DNA from: Streptomyces africanus | GTDB taxonomy: Bacteria > Actinomycetota > Actinomycetes > Streptomycetales > Streptomycetaceae | Direction of reading: 5' to 3' | NCBI RefSeq assembly: GCF_002150735.1 | Contig: NZ_MUKA01000216.1 | Span: 1 to 51,554 of the forward strand | DNA length: 51,554 bases | Shown here: positions 35,000 to 43,845 of the stretch, in pieces | How the letters are laid out: every line of letters starts with the position of its first letter | Numbering within the stretch: position 1 is the first letter of the stretch | Notes under the pieces: generated by a model | What the model saw: the letters and a program-made list of their open reading frames with translations, nothing else | Database searches by the model: none | What the model was told of the DNA's origin: nothing | Made by a program: the position numbers and the translations under genes

Positions 35000-36964
35000 G
35001 TGCGTCCGCCAGTAACTCCGAGGGGGAGATCCACGCCGGAACCCACACCGGCACGGGACGGCGCGAGCACCCCCGGCAGCAGCCCCGAGACCGCCGGCCA
35101 GTCCTCCGGCTCCTCGTCCTCGGAGTCGTCGAGCCCCGCCCATGAGCCCGTGACGGATCTGTCCGACCTGCCCCCCGCCTTGCCCGGTCGGCGGGCCCTG
35201 GCCTGGCCCGGCGTTCCGCTGCTCGTCGCGCTCGCCCTGTGGGTGTACGCCGTGCGGCACACCGACGTCTCGCGGCTCGACGACTACGGGCTGGTCACCG
35301 CGCTGCACCCGGCCTTCTGGGCCGGCCTCGTGGTGCTCACCACCGGCTTCTGGTTCACGGTCCGCGATCCGCGCAGGGCGGGCGCCTGGGCGGCGGCCTA
35401 CGTCCTCGGGCTGCTGGTGATGGAGCGGGCCACGCAGGCCCTGGTGTACCCGACCCCGCTGTACGCCTGGGCGTGGAAGCACGAGGCGGTCATCGACCAT
35501 CTGCTGACGGCAGGCGGTCTGCAGACGGCCGACCAGGTCGGCGACATGGCGGTGTACGACCAGTGGCCCGGCTTCTTCGCCGCGCAGGCCGCCCTGATGC
35601 GGCTGCTGGGCGTGGACTCGGCGGCCATGTTCATGGCCTGGTGGCCCCTGGTCTCCAGCCTGATGCTGCTGCTCCCGCTGCTGCTGATCTACCGCACCTT
35701 CACGGAGGACCGGCGGCTGATCTGGACCGCGGTCTGGCTCTTCTACGTCGCCAACTGGGTCGGCCAGGACTACTTCTCCCCCCAGTCCGTGGCGTACGCG
35801 CTGCATGTCGGCGTCCTGGCCCTGGTCCTGCGCCGCTTCGGCCGGTCCGCCGTGCGGGGCGGGCGGCCCCGGCAGGCCGTGTGGACGGTGATGCTCATCG
35901 TCATGGTCGTGGCGATCGTCATCTCCCACCAGCTCACCCCGGGCATGCTGGTCGTCTGCCTGCTCGCCCTGTGCCTGAGCCGCCGCTATCGCGACTGGGT
36001 CCCGGTGGCCACGACCGTGGTGATCTTCCTGGCCTGGTGTCTGACCGCCGCGCTGCCCTTCCTGTCCGCGGCGATGCCGGACATGATCCGCTCGGTCGGT
36101 GACGTCGGCGCCAACGTGGAGACGGGGTACGGCGCCACCCCGACCGGCACCGGAGCGATCGCCACCTCCTGGGCGGCCCGGCTGCTGTCCGCCTCCGTCC
36201 TGCTGCTCGCGGCCGTCGGCGTCCTGCGCCAACGCGTGCTGCGGCACCGGGCCCGGCCCCTGCTGCTGATCGCGGCGGCCCCGCTGCCGATGTTCGCGGC
36301 GAGCAGCTACGGCAGCGAGATGATCTTCAGAGTGCTGCTGTTCATGCTGCCCGGCGCGGCGTTCTTCGCCGCCGCCGCGCTGCTGCCCGAGGTCCGCACG
36401 CTGGCCGCCGACGCCGCCGCGAAGGAGGCCGGCAGCCGGCAGGCCGCCCCCGTGCAGGCCCGCAGACGTGGGCTCGGCACCTGGGCGGGGCTGGCCGCAC
36501 TGCTCGGCGGAACCCTGGCGTTCGTGCCGGCCTACTCGGGCAAGGACCGGATCAACTACTTCCCGCCCCAGGAAGTGGCCCTTGTACGGCAGCTCTTCGA
36601 CCAGGCGCCCGACGGCTCGCTCGTCGTGGCCGCCAACCGCAACTACCCGCTCGCGCATGCCTCCTACTGGAGCGTCGACCACTACTGGTTCCTGGACGAC
36701 GCCCGCAGCCACGTCGACCGGATCGTCCGGAACCCGGCGGGCACGCTCGCCGGTGACATGGCGGGGGTGGAGCGGCCGGCCCGGGCCTACTTCCTGCTCA
36801 CCCAGGGGCAGTCGGCCAACTCCGAGATGAACGGACAGCTCGACAAGGCGCAGCTGGACCGTATCCAGAAGTCCGTCGCCGCCTCACCACGCTTCCGGCT
36901 CGTGGCGGAGAACAGCGCCGGATGGCTCTACGTACTGAAACAGGGCGGGGGAGCGGAGCGATGA
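35000..36964 (+). CDS. Large polytopic membrane protein of the surface-glycan locus
   Basis: 654-residue protein: a Ser/Pro/Thr-rich N-terminal ~70 residues, about 11-13 transmembrane helices (~85-500), a basic segment, one more helix and a C-terminal extracytoplasmic domain of about 150 residues (from FVPAYSGKDRINYFPPQEVA). The architecture suggests a GT-C-type glycosyltransferase or an O-antigen polymerase-like protein, and the locus supports this. I see no definite catalytic motif; DDYGLVTALHPAFW lies in an early loop where GT-C enzymes often hold acidic residues. The GTG at 35000 has AGGGGGG about 8 bases upstream. The frame is open upstream through the repeat arrays, which is not taken as coding. 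ATGA overlap with the next gene. Confidence 0.75.
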   Translation: MRPPVTPRGRSTPEPTPARDGASTPGSSPETAGQSSGSSSSESSSPAHEPVTDLSDLPPALPGRRALAWPGVPLLVALALWVYAVRHTDVSRLDDYGLVTALHPAFWAGLVVLTTGFWFTVRDPRRAGAWAAAYVLGLLVMERATQALVYPTPLYAWAWKHEAVIDHLLTAGGLQTADQVGDMAVYDQWPGFFAAQAALMRLLGVDSAAMFMAWWPLVSSLMLLLPLLLIYRTFTEDRRLIWTAVWLFYVANWVGQDYFSPQSVAYALHVGVLALVLRRFGRSAVRGGRPRQAVWTVMLIVMVVAIVISHQLTPGMLVVCLLALCLSRRYRDWVPVATTVVIFLAWCLTAALPFLSAAMPDMIRSVGDVGANVETGYGATPTGTGAIATSWAARLLSASVLLLAAVGVLRQRVLRHRARPLLLIAAAPLPMFAASSYGSEMIFRVLLFMLPGAAFFAAAALLPEVRTLAADAAAKEAGSRQAAPVQARRRGLGTWAGLAALLGGTLAFVPAYSGKDRINYFPPQEVALVRQLFDQAPDGSLVVAANRNYPLAHASYWSVDHYWFLDDARSHVDRIVRNPAGTLAGDMAGVERPARAYFLLTQGQSANSEMNGQLDKAQLDRIQKSVAASPRFRLVAENSAGWLYVLKQGGGAER

Positions 36965-37401
36965 CACCGCAGGAACTCGTGGTCCGGATGCTGCCGCCGT
37001 TCAGTGGCTGGCTCGCGCTCGCCGCCCTCGCCCTGCCCGGCGGATCGCCGCTGCGGGGCGCCGCCGTCGCCCTCTTCCTGGCGGCGGGCCCGGGCGCGGC
37101 CATGGTCAGAGTCTGCGCCCCCGCGCTCGGGGAGCGGCCCGCCGAAGGTCCCGTCGAGCGCCGGGACCCGGGCTTCGCCCGCCACTCCGACCTGCTGGAG
37201 CGCCTGATGCTGGTGCTGTTCCTCAGCATCGGCGCCGTGATGCTCGTCGCGACCGTACTGATCGCCACGCATGCCTTCAGCGCACAGCGGGTGCTGCTGA
37301 CACTGACGCTGCTGACCACACTCGCCGCGTTCTGTCCGCCGCTGCGCGCCTCCCCGCCGCCGAGGACGACACCGAGGACACCGAAGGGTTCTGCTCAGTG
37401 A
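36961..37401 (+). CDS. Small membrane protein, unknown function
   Basis: 146 residues with four hydrophobic segments (about 10-25, 32-48, 80-103 and 109-128) and a Pro/Thr/Arg-rich tail. I do not recognise its family. The start overlaps the stop of the preceding membrane protein (ATGA), and its stop overlaps the GTG of the next gene. It is therefore tightly coupled to both and is probably an accessory part of the glycan assembly complex. Confidence 0.72.
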   Translation: MTPQELVVRMLPPFSGWLALAALALPGGSPLRGAAVALFLAAGPGAAMVRVCAPALGERPAEGPVERRDPGFARHSDLLERLMLVLFLSIGAVMLVATVLIATHAFSAQRVLLTLTLLTTLAAFCPPLRASPPPRTTPRTPKGSAQ

Positions 37402-38552
37402 GGTTCAACCGTCCCCACCGTCCCTTTCGCCGCAAGCCGACCACGACCGGGCAGCACCGCAGGAGGCCGCAGTCACACCAGGAGCAGCCGTCCGCCGGCC
37501 CGTTCACGTCGAGCCGGCGCCGTCTGCTGATCATGTCCGCCACGATCGTCAGCGCGGTCCTGGTCGGCGTACTCGCCCTCCGGAACGCCTCCGGGCCGGA
37601 CGACCAGGGAGCCGCCGGTTCCCGGGCGGACTGCCGCCCCACGGCGCTCCTGGAACCGCCCTGCGGCGCCTGGTTCGGGGCGTTCGTGCCGCACGAGCGG
37701 GACGACCTGCCGGAGAAGGTGCGCGCCTATGAGAAGCGCGTCGGCCGCGAGCTCGACATCGTGTACACGTACCACGACATGTCCCTGCCCCAGGGCACCC
37801 GCCGCGAGGGCCAGTTGCTCACCCCCGAGGAACGGCGCGTCGGCGAGGACCACCTCCTGCTGCTGTCCTGGGAGAGCAAGTGGTGGGGCGGCACGAAGGA
37901 GCAGCAGCCGACCTGGCAGCAGATCGCCTCCGGTGAGCTGGACAGGACCGTCATCGACGTCCAGGCCGAGCGCGTCAAGGACTACGGCAAGAAGGTGTTC
38001 CTCTCCTTCGACCTGGAGATGGACACCCGCACCCCGGCCAACGGCACCCCCGCCGAGTACGTGAAGGCGTACCGGCACATCCACGACCGGTTCCGCGCAC
38101 TGGGCGTCGACAACGTGGTGTGGACGTGGATCACCACCGGCTACCTCGACCACGCCGACGAGATGAAGCGGATGTATCCCGGCGACGCGTACGTCGACTG
38201 GATCGGCTACAACCAGTACAACTACTACCGCTGCCACAACACCGGCTGGCGCACCTTCGCGCAGACGCAGCACTCCGTGCACGACTGGATCCGCGAGCAC
38301 ATCTCCGACGACAAGCCGCTGATGCTCTCGGAGTTCGGCACCGCCGCGGACCCGTCCCGCCCGCAGCGGCAGGCCGAGTGGTACGCGCAGGTGCCCGGCG
38401 TGCTGAAGGGCCTGGACGGCGTGAAGGCGGCCCTCCAGTGGAACTACCGCGACCCCGGACCGCACTGCAACCTGGCCCTGGCGAACGACGCCGCCTGGGA
38501 CAGCCTGCGCAAGGCGGTCGCCGACCCGTACGTCAACCAGCCGCTCACGTGA
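37398..38552 (+). CDS. Membrane-anchored GH26-like glycoside hydrolase
   Basis: 384 residues: a basic cytoplasmic N-terminus (about 40 residues), one membrane helix (~42-61) and an extracytoplasmic (beta/alpha)8-type domain. Proposed catalytic acids are Glu207 in FLSFDLEMD and Glu312 in LMLSEFGTAA; conserved-looking segments are VVWTWITTGYLDHADEM and YVDWIGYNQYNYY. The pattern resembles GH26 beta-mannanases and licheninases. A hydrolase in a biosynthetic locus usually trims or releases the polymer. The GTG start overlaps the preceding stop. Last gene of the rightward arm, 12 bases from the convergent deacetylase stop. Confidence 0.78.
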   Translation: MRFNRPHRPFRRKPTTTGQHRRRPQSHQEQPSAGPFTSSRRRLLIMSATIVSAVLVGVLALRNASGPDDQGAAGSRADCRPTALLEPPCGAWFGAFVPHERDDLPEKVRAYEKRVGRELDIVYTYHDMSLPQGTRREGQLLTPEERRVGEDHLLLLSWESKWWGGTKEQQPTWQQIASGELDRTVIDVQAERVKDYGKKVFLSFDLEMDTRTPANGTPAEYVKAYRHIHDRFRALGVDNVVWTWITTGYLDHADEMKRMYPGDAYVDWIGYNQYNYYRCHNTGWRTFAQTQHSVHDWIREHISDDKPLMLSEFGTAADPSRPQRQAEWYAQVPGVLKGLDGVKAALQWNYRDPGPHCNLALANDAAWDSLRKAVADPYVNQPLT

Positions 38553-38564
38553 CTCGGGCAGGGA

Positions 38565-39467
38565 TCAGCCCGCGAACTCGGGCCCGTGCAGCACCGCGCG
38601 GGCCCGCCGGTACCACCGCCACGCGATCGTCTTCGGCCCGTCCCGGTAGGGCGCGACCCGGGCGCCCGCGCCCGCCAGCCAGGCCTCGACGTCGGCGACG
38701 GTGTGGGTACGCCGGACGATGAGCCGGGCGATGCGGTAGCGCTCGTCGCGGTCGGAGCTGAGCGCGTGCCGTACGGCGGTCGCCGTCTCGTAGCCGGCCC
38801 GGGCCGACATCGCCCGCACGCGCGGGCTGTTGTAGCCGTGCGGATAGGCGAGATGGCGGACCTCGTGCCCGAGGGCGTCCTCCAGCACGGCCTTCGACGC
38901 GCGCAGTTCGTACGCCAGGTCCTTGCCGGACAGGGTGTCGAGCTGCGCGTGCGTGACCGTGTGGCTGCCGATCTCCATGCCGTGACGTTCCAGCTCCGCC
39001 GCCCGGTCCAGGGTCATCATCGGCGCGGGTGGCAGCAGGCTGCGGCCGCCCGGGGCGATGGCTCCGGTGGTGAGATAGGCGGTGGCGGGCAGCGCCCGCT
39101 CCGCCAGCGCCTCGGCGGTGGGGCCGGGCAGGTCGGCGAAGCCGTCGTCGAAGGTGAGCAGCACGGGCCGGGGCGGCAGGGGCGCGCGCCCGGCCAGATG
39201 GTCGGCGATCGCGCTGATCGTGACGGGCGTACGGCCGCTGCGGACCACGGCGTCGAGATGTGCGGCGAACTGCTCCGGCGTGACAGTGAACTCGGCGATC
39301 CAGCCGGGCGGATCGTCCATCACGGAGTGGTACAGGAAGACCGGGATGGCCGGTGAGCCGACCGCACCCGGTGGGGATATCGGCCCCTCACCTTCCTGAG
39401 CACCCCGCTCCGCCCGGCCTCTGCCGTCCCCCTGCCCCTCGTCCCGCGCACGTGGCGACGTCCTCAT
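38565..39467 (-). CDS. Polysaccharide deacetylase (NodB/CE4 family)
   Basis: 300-residue protein with a NodB homology domain: VLLTFDDGFAD (Asp107 base and Asp108 metal ligand), GSHTVTHAQLD (metal ligands His169 and His173) and YPHGYNSPRVR. It removes N- or O-acetyl groups from a glycan. No signal peptide or membrane helix is visible in the Gly/Arg-rich N-terminus, so it appears cytoplasmic unless the start is wrong. It would then act on a lipid-linked or nucleotide-linked precursor. ATG 39467 overlaps the glycosyltransferase stop (ATGA). Third gene of the leftward arm. Confidence 0.87.
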   Translation of the reverse strand: MRTSPRARDEGQGDGRGRAERGAQEGEGPISPPGAVGSPAIPVFLYHSVMDDPPGWIAEFTVTPEQFAAHLDAVVRSGRTPVTISAIADHLAGRAPLPPRPVLLTFDDGFADLPGPTAEALAERALPATAYLTTGAIAPGGRSLLPPAPMMTLDRAAELERHGMEIGSHTVTHAQLDTLSGKDLAYELRASKAVLEDALGHEVRHLAYPHGYNSPRVRAMSARAGYETATAVRHALSSDRDERYRIARLIVRRTHTVADVEAWLAGAGARVAPYRDGPKTIAWRWYRRARAVLHGPEFAG

Positions 39468-40753
39468 CCCGCCCCCTCACCCCGCGTGCGCAGCGCCCGC
39501 CGCGCGCGCAGATAGCCGACAGGTCCGTACACCATCCCCCGGCGCTGCAACCGCGACAGGCGCCGCGGCCAGGGATGCGTCCGCGTGTCGTGGTCGCCCG
39601 GCGCCCCGCCGCCCTCCGTCGCGCGTACGGCGGTCAGCGCGTGGGCGCGGGCGAGGCCGCGGGGCAGTTTCGCGAGGAACGCCGGCAGCAGCGCGGGCCG
39701 GTTCACCAGCACCGCGGTGAGATACGCGGTGAGGCCGGCGCCGTAGCCGTACGCCTGCGTCTGAAGGTCCTGCCAGGTCTCCCGGTGGTGGTGCCAGACC
39801 AGTGCGGACGGGGTGTAGCGCAGCCGGTGGCCCTCGGCGAGGACGCGGACGAAGCCGTAGAGGTCGTCACCGCCCCGGGCGGCCGTGCCGGCACCGGTGG
39901 CCGGGTCGAAACCGCCGACGGAACGCAGGACGGCCGTCCGGAAGGCCATGTTGGCGCCGGAGCCGAACCGCCCCGCCGTGAACGGGAACAGCGGCTCGTC
40001 GCCCGGCGGCCGCGCCGGGTCGTACGTCCTTGGAGTGAAGCCTTTCGCGAAGCCGCCGTGGCTCTCCAGCAGCACCTGGGCCGGGGTGGTCAGCCGCGCG
40101 GGCAGGATCAGCCCGGTGCTGCACCCGAGTCCGGGGTCGGCGGCGAAGGGCGCGGTCAGCTCGGTCAGCCAGCGCGGGTCGGCGACCACGTCGTCGTCCG
40201 TGAAGGCGACGACCTCGCCGCGCGCGGCCGCGAGGCCCGTGTTGTGCGCGACCGCGAGGCCGGGCACCGGCTCGTGGACGTACCGCACGCGCTCGGCGTA
40301 CTTCCGCTCGACGAGCTCCCGCGTCCCGCTCGTCACCGGAGCGTTGTCCACGACGACGATCTCGAACCGCGGATGGTCCTGCGCCAGCAGCGAGTCCAGC
40401 GCCCGGGCCAGCTGCCCGGCACGCTCCCGGGTGGCGACCACGACACTCGCGTACGGAGGCTCACAGACCTCAGAACCCTGCCGCGCCTTGGCCTGCTCCC
40501 CGAGCACGGCCTTCGCCCGCTCCGCGAGCACCGCCTTCGCGTCCGCCCCCTCCGGCACCCGCCCGAGCAGCGTCCCCACGGGCCGCCCGCCTTGTCTGAC
40601 CAGCACGAACACCTCGCCGTGCGTCACCGGCGGACTCCCCGGGCCCGGTCTGAGCACCGCCTCGTCACCGTCGAGGTCGAGCTCGGCGACCTGTACCGCC
40701 TCGATGTCCAGGAATCGCCGTATCTCCTCCTGCGCCCGTGCCGAACGGGCCAT
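39464..40753 (-). CDS. Glycosyltransferase family 2
   Basis: 429 residues. After about 100 N-terminal residues of unknown fold comes a GT-A domain: ASVVVATRERAGQLARALDS (nucleotide binding), EIVVVDNAP and the metal-binding AFTDDDVVADPRWL. The acceptor region has ARGGDDLYGFVRVL and the C-terminal part HHHRETWQDLQTQAYGYGAG. Predicted to transfer a sugar to a glycan in the cytoplasm; no strong multi-helix membrane part, so it is not a processive synthase. It starts 31 bases after the GNAT gene and overlaps the deacetylase start. Confidence 0.87.
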   Translation of the reverse strand: MARSARAQEEIRRFLDIEAVQVAELDLDGDEAVLRPGPGSPPVTHGEVFVLVRQGGRPVGTLLGRVPEGADAKAVLAERAKAVLGEQAKARQGSEVCEPPYASVVVATRERAGQLARALDSLLAQDHPRFEIVVVDNAPVTSGTRELVERKYAERVRYVHEPVPGLAVAHNTGLAAARGEVVAFTDDDVVADPRWLTELTAPFAADPGLGCSTGLILPARLTTPAQVLLESHGGFAKGFTPRTYDPARPPGDEPLFPFTAGRFGSGANMAFRTAVLRSVGGFDPATGAGTAARGGDDLYGFVRVLAEGHRLRYTPSALVWHHHRETWQDLQTQAYGYGAGLTAYLTAVLVNRPALLPAFLAKLPRGLARAHALTAVRATEGGGAPGDHDTRTHPWPRRLSRLQRRGMVYGPVGYLRARRALRTRGEGAG

Positions 40754-40784
40754 GGGGCCCTCCCCCTCGTCGTCAGGATCGTCG

Positions 40785-41870
40785 TCAGGTACGGCGCAGC
40801 CGGGCCGCGCCCTTCAGGGTCCGTGCGGCCAGCGCCGCCAGCCGCGGCCTGCCCCGGACGAAGCTGTGCGCGCGGCGCGCCGGCTCGCGGCTCAGCCAGT
40901 GCAGCGCCGCGCCCGCCCCCGGACGCGTCACCGCACCCTCGTACACGGGCAGTTCGCCCGTCTTCAGCGCGTCCTTGTACTCGGCCGCCCCCCGCCCCAG
41001 ATCGAGCATGCCGATGCCCTCGGCGGCCGCCGCCTCGGCCATGCGCAGGTGCAGCACCAGACCCGGCGAGTACTTCGCGAACTCCGGGTCGTAGGCCGGG
41101 AACCAGCAGGCCAGGACCGATGCCGAGCGCAGTCCGAAGTGCGCGGCCAGCGGCCGTCGGCCGGCGTACAGCACGGACAGCGTGCCGGTGCACTCCGGTG
41201 CCCGGGTCTCGGCCAGCCGCCCCACGAGCCGGGTGATCCACTCCTGGGCGAACCGGTCCCGGCGGCCCGTCCTGCGGTACTGCGCCGACTTCCACTCCAT
41301 GAGCGTGCGCAGCGCCGCCGGCTCGCGTTCGTCGAAGACGAACCGCAGCTCGCCGACCTGCCGGCCCAGCCTGCGCTCCTTGGCCAGGGTGGTCTTCAGG
41401 AACTTCGGCGACTGGGCGCGCAGCACCGACTCGTACGTCTCGTAGCCCTTCTCCACGTCGATGACGTAGGTGGCGTGCTCCTCGGCCGCGTACCGGACGA
41501 ACAGCCGCTGCTCGGCCTCCAGATTGTCGAAGGCGAAGCTCGACAGGGCGCAGCCCCGCAGCAGTTCGCCCGTGTCCAGACGCAGGCCGGGCCGCAGGAT
41601 CGCGCCCTGCGCGTCCGAGACGCCCAGCCCGATCGCCCGGCCCTGCCCCAACGGGCCCCGCTCATGGGGCAGGAAGCCGACCGGATCCGGCCCCTCGTAC
41701 ACCACCGCGACCCGCGCCTGCGGCCTCACCAGCCCGACGGCTGCCGTGAACTCCGGTTCCATGAAGGGGTTGCGCGGTGTCTTTGACGCCGCGCGCAGCG
41801 CGCGCCAGCGCTCCTTCTCCCCCTCGCCGAGCTCCCCGGGCACAGCCACACGAACACGCCCACTGCTCAA
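40785..41870 (-). CDS. CelD/FemAB-like GNAT-fold acyltransferase
   Basis: About 361 residues with the double-GNAT (Acetyltransf_6, CelD-like) pattern: AAHFGLRSASVLACWFPAYD, then YSPGLVLHLRMAEAAAAEG, and the typical end motif MLDLGRGAAEYKDALKTGE. Such proteins occur in exopolysaccharide and cellulose gene clusters and probably transfer an acyl or aminoacyl group to the glycan or its carrier. The start is a TTG at 41870 with GGGGGG 5 bases upstream; the frame extends to 41960 but without a better start. First gene of the leftward arm, divergent from the HAD gene. Confidence 0.8.
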   Translation of the reverse strand: MSSGRVRVAVPGELGEGEKERWRALRAASKTPRNPFMEPEFTAAVGLVRPQARVAVVYEGPDPVGFLPHERGPLGQGRAIGLGVSDAQGAILRPGLRLDTGELLRGCALSSFAFDNLEAEQRLFVRYAAEEHATYVIDVEKGYETYESVLRAQSPKFLKTTLAKERRLGRQVGELRFVFDEREPAALRTLMEWKSAQYRRTGRRDRFAQEWITRLVGRLAETRAPECTGTLSVLYAGRRPLAAHFGLRSASVLACWFPAYDPEFAKYSPGLVLHLRMAEAAAAEGIGMLDLGRGAAEYKDALKTGELPVYEGAVTRPGAGAALHWLSREPARRAHSFVRGRPRLAALAARTLKGAARLRRT

Positions 41871-42041
41871 CTCGACCCCCCGATCAAGTCCCCCCTGGAC
41901 ACTTGGAAGGTACCGCCCGAGACGCCCCCGGCGGTAGGTAGCGGACCATGTTGTTGCCAACTGGTGCAGACGCCTTCAACCGGGCAATCGGCGTGCGCCG
42001 CGCGATGAAACGGAGGGGCGCGCTGTCCGTATTCTCTGATC

Positions 42042-42890
42042 ATGGCCGCACCCATCGCATATTCACTCATCGCCACCGACCTGGACGGGACGCTGCTGCG
42101 CGGCGACGACACCCTGTCCGACCGGTCCCTCGCCGCGCTCACGCGGGCGAGGGACGCCGGTGCCCAGCACCTCGTGGTGACGGGCCGGCCGGCGCCGAGA
42201 GTGCGGCCGCTCCTGGACGACCTCCGCTGTACGGGGCTCGCGGTGTGCGGGCAGGGTGCGCAGGTGTACGACGCCGGCGCGGACCGGCTGCTGTGGTCCA
42301 TCACCCTGGACCGGGAGCTGGCGGAGACCGCCCTCGGCAAGATCGAGGCCGAGGTGGGGCAGGTGTACGCCGCGGTCGACCAGGACGGGGTCGAGGGCCT
42401 CACGCTCATCGAGCCCGGCTATCTCATGCCGCACCCGACCCTGCCGGCGGTACGGGTCGACCGGCGCGACGACCTGTGGGGCGAGCCCATCAGCAAGGTG
42501 CTGCTGCGCCACCCCAGCCTGACGGATGACGAGTTGGCGGCGACGGCCCGCTCGGTGGTCGGTTCACTGGCGACGGTGACGATGTCGGGGCCCGGCACGG
42601 TCGAGCTCCAGCCGTGCGGCGTCACCAAGGCCACCGGCCTGGCGCTGGCCGCCGAGCACCTGGGGCTGCGGCCGGCGGACACCATCGCCTTCGGGGACAT
42701 GCCCAACGACATCCCGATGTTCGACTGGGCCGCCCACGGCGTCGCCATGGCCAACGCGCATCCCGAACTCAAGGCCGTGGCCGACGAGGTCACCCTGTCG
42801 AACGAGGACGACGGCATCGCCGTCGTCCTCGAACGACTGCTGGGCGGGACGGCTCAGTACGGGCCGTTGACGTTGTCGATCGAGCCGTAG
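42042..42890 (+). CDS. HAD-superfamily Cof-type phosphatase
   Basis: 282-residue cytoplasmic phosphatase of the Cof/IIB group. Motif I DLDGTL has nucleophile Asp13 and Asp15; a type-IIB cap domain follows; KATGL carries the motif III Lys and GDMPNDIPMF is motif IV. Substrates of this group are sugar phosphates or cofactors such as FMN; the substrate here is unknown. No Shine-Dalgarno is seen. TATTCT at 42030-42035 ends 6 bases before the ATG, so the mRNA may be leaderless. Its 3' end overlaps the convergent transglycosylase gene by 37 bases. Confidence 0.88.
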   Translation: MAAPIAYSLIATDLDGTLLRGDDTLSDRSLAALTRARDAGAQHLVVTGRPAPRVRPLLDDLRCTGLAVCGQGAQVYDAGADRLLWSITLDRELAETALGKIEAEVGQVYAAVDQDGVEGLTLIEPGYLMPHPTLPAVRVDRRDDLWGEPISKVLLRHPSLTDDELAATARSVVGSLATVTMSGPGTVELQPCGVTKATGLALAAEHLGLRPADTIAFGDMPNDIPMFDWAAHGVAMANAHPELKAVADEVTLSNEDDGIAVVLERLLGGTAQYGPLTLSIEP

Positions 42891-43621
42891 CGGGCCGCCG
42901 CGTAGTTGCAGGCCGCGGTGATGTTGGCGACCGGGTCGTACGGGTCCCACGACGTGCCGTCCACGTGGTAGGCCTGGAACGTCGGGTCGATGGTCTGGAG
43001 CAGGCCCTTGGACGGGGTGCCCTGGGCGGCGTTCGAGTCCCAGTTGTTGATCGCCAGGGGGTTGCCGGACGACTCGCGCATGATGTTGCGGTAGATGCCG
43101 TCGTACGAGCCCGGAATCCCCTTCTGCGCCATGATGTCCAGCGCCTCGCGGATCCAGCCGTCCAGGTTGTTCGGGTAGGACTTCGCGGCGGCCTGGGTGG
43201 CCTGGGCGACACCGCCGGCCGGCTTGGCGGGGGCGGAGGACTTGGTCGCCGTCTTCTTCGCGGCGTCCGCCTTGGCCGTCTTCACCTTGAGCTTCAGACC
43301 CGGGTGGATCAGCTGCGGGTCGTCGCCGACGGCGGCGCGGTTGTCCTTGTAGAGCTGCTTCCAGCCGCCCGACACGTCGTATTTCTTCGCGATGCGGGCG
43401 AGCGAGTCGCCCTTGGCGACGGTGTATGTGAGGGACGTGGCGGGCTGGGCCGCCTGCGGCACGGACTGCGCGACGGTGGGTGCGCTCTGGGCCGGCTGGG
43501 CGGCGCTGGCCTGCGTCGCGCCGATCAGCGGCAGGGCGAGGGCCGCTCCGCCGGTGCCGGCGGCCACGACACGACGGGTGAGCTGACTGGTTCTGGTGCG
43601 ACGGTGCTTGCCTCGGGGCAT
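42854..43621 (-). CDS. Secreted LysM lytic transglycosylase
   Basis: 255-residue exported peptidoglycan enzyme. Basic N-terminus and a signal peptide ending near ATQASA (residues 35-40), a LysM domain (64-113, with YTVAKGDSLARIAKKYDVS), a Lys/Ala/Pro linker and a C-terminal SLT-type domain (150-255) with catalytic Glu183 in MRESSGNPLAINNWD and the block GTPSKGLLQTIDPTFQAYH. It cleaves the glycan backbone, resembling resuscitation-promoting or transglycosylase proteins of Streptomyces. ATG 43621 has GGAGAGGA upstream; the longer frame would read into the riboswitch. A c-di-AMP riboswitch precedes it, so expression should fall when c-di-AMP is high. Confidence 0.9.
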   Translation of the reverse strand: MPRGKHRRTRTSQLTRRVVAAGTGGAALALPLIGATQASAAQPAQSAPTVAQSVPQAAQPATSLTYTVAKGDSLARIAKKYDVSGGWKQLYKDNRAAVGDDPQLIHPGLKLKVKTAKADAAKKTATKSSAPAKPAGGVAQATQAAAKSYPNNLDGWIREALDIMAQKGIPGSYDGIYRNIMRESSGNPLAINNWDSNAAQGTPSKGLLQTIDPTFQAYHVDGTSWDPYDPVANITAACNYAAARYGSIDNVNGPY

Positions 43622-43637
43622 GGGGATGTTCCTCTCC

Positions 43638-43830
43638 GGCGCCTGCGAGGTGAGCTGTCGGGTTCGGGCCGGGAGGTGCCCGGCCGCGCACGGCACTGTG
43701 TGCCGTACGCGGCTTCACCCCGAGCCGTTCCGCTGCGCGGACCGGCGACTTACCTGGGTCCCCCGCTCCTGCCCTGCGTGAGTGTGTGGGTTCGTGTGGG
43801 GAGTCCTGGCGGTGGCAGGATTCGGCGTCC
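43638..43830 (-). ncRNA. c-di-AMP (ydaO/yuaA-type) riboswitch
   Basis: The leader of the transglycosylase gene carries the ydaO hallmarks in order: a long 5' stem closing at CGCC/GGCG (43824-43830 with 43638-43646), GGGGGACCCAGGTAAG, GGGGTGAAGCCGCG, a GC hairpin CGGCCGGGC...CCCGGCCCG, and the 3' GCUCACCUCGCAGG-type segment. In Streptomyces this class sits before rpf and other cell-wall hydrolase genes and turns them off when c-di-AMP binds. The coding start follows 17 bases after the 3' end. Boundaries were judged by eye and are accurate to about 10 bases. Confidence 0.88.
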
Positions 43831-43845
43831 GCCGGACAGGCCCGG

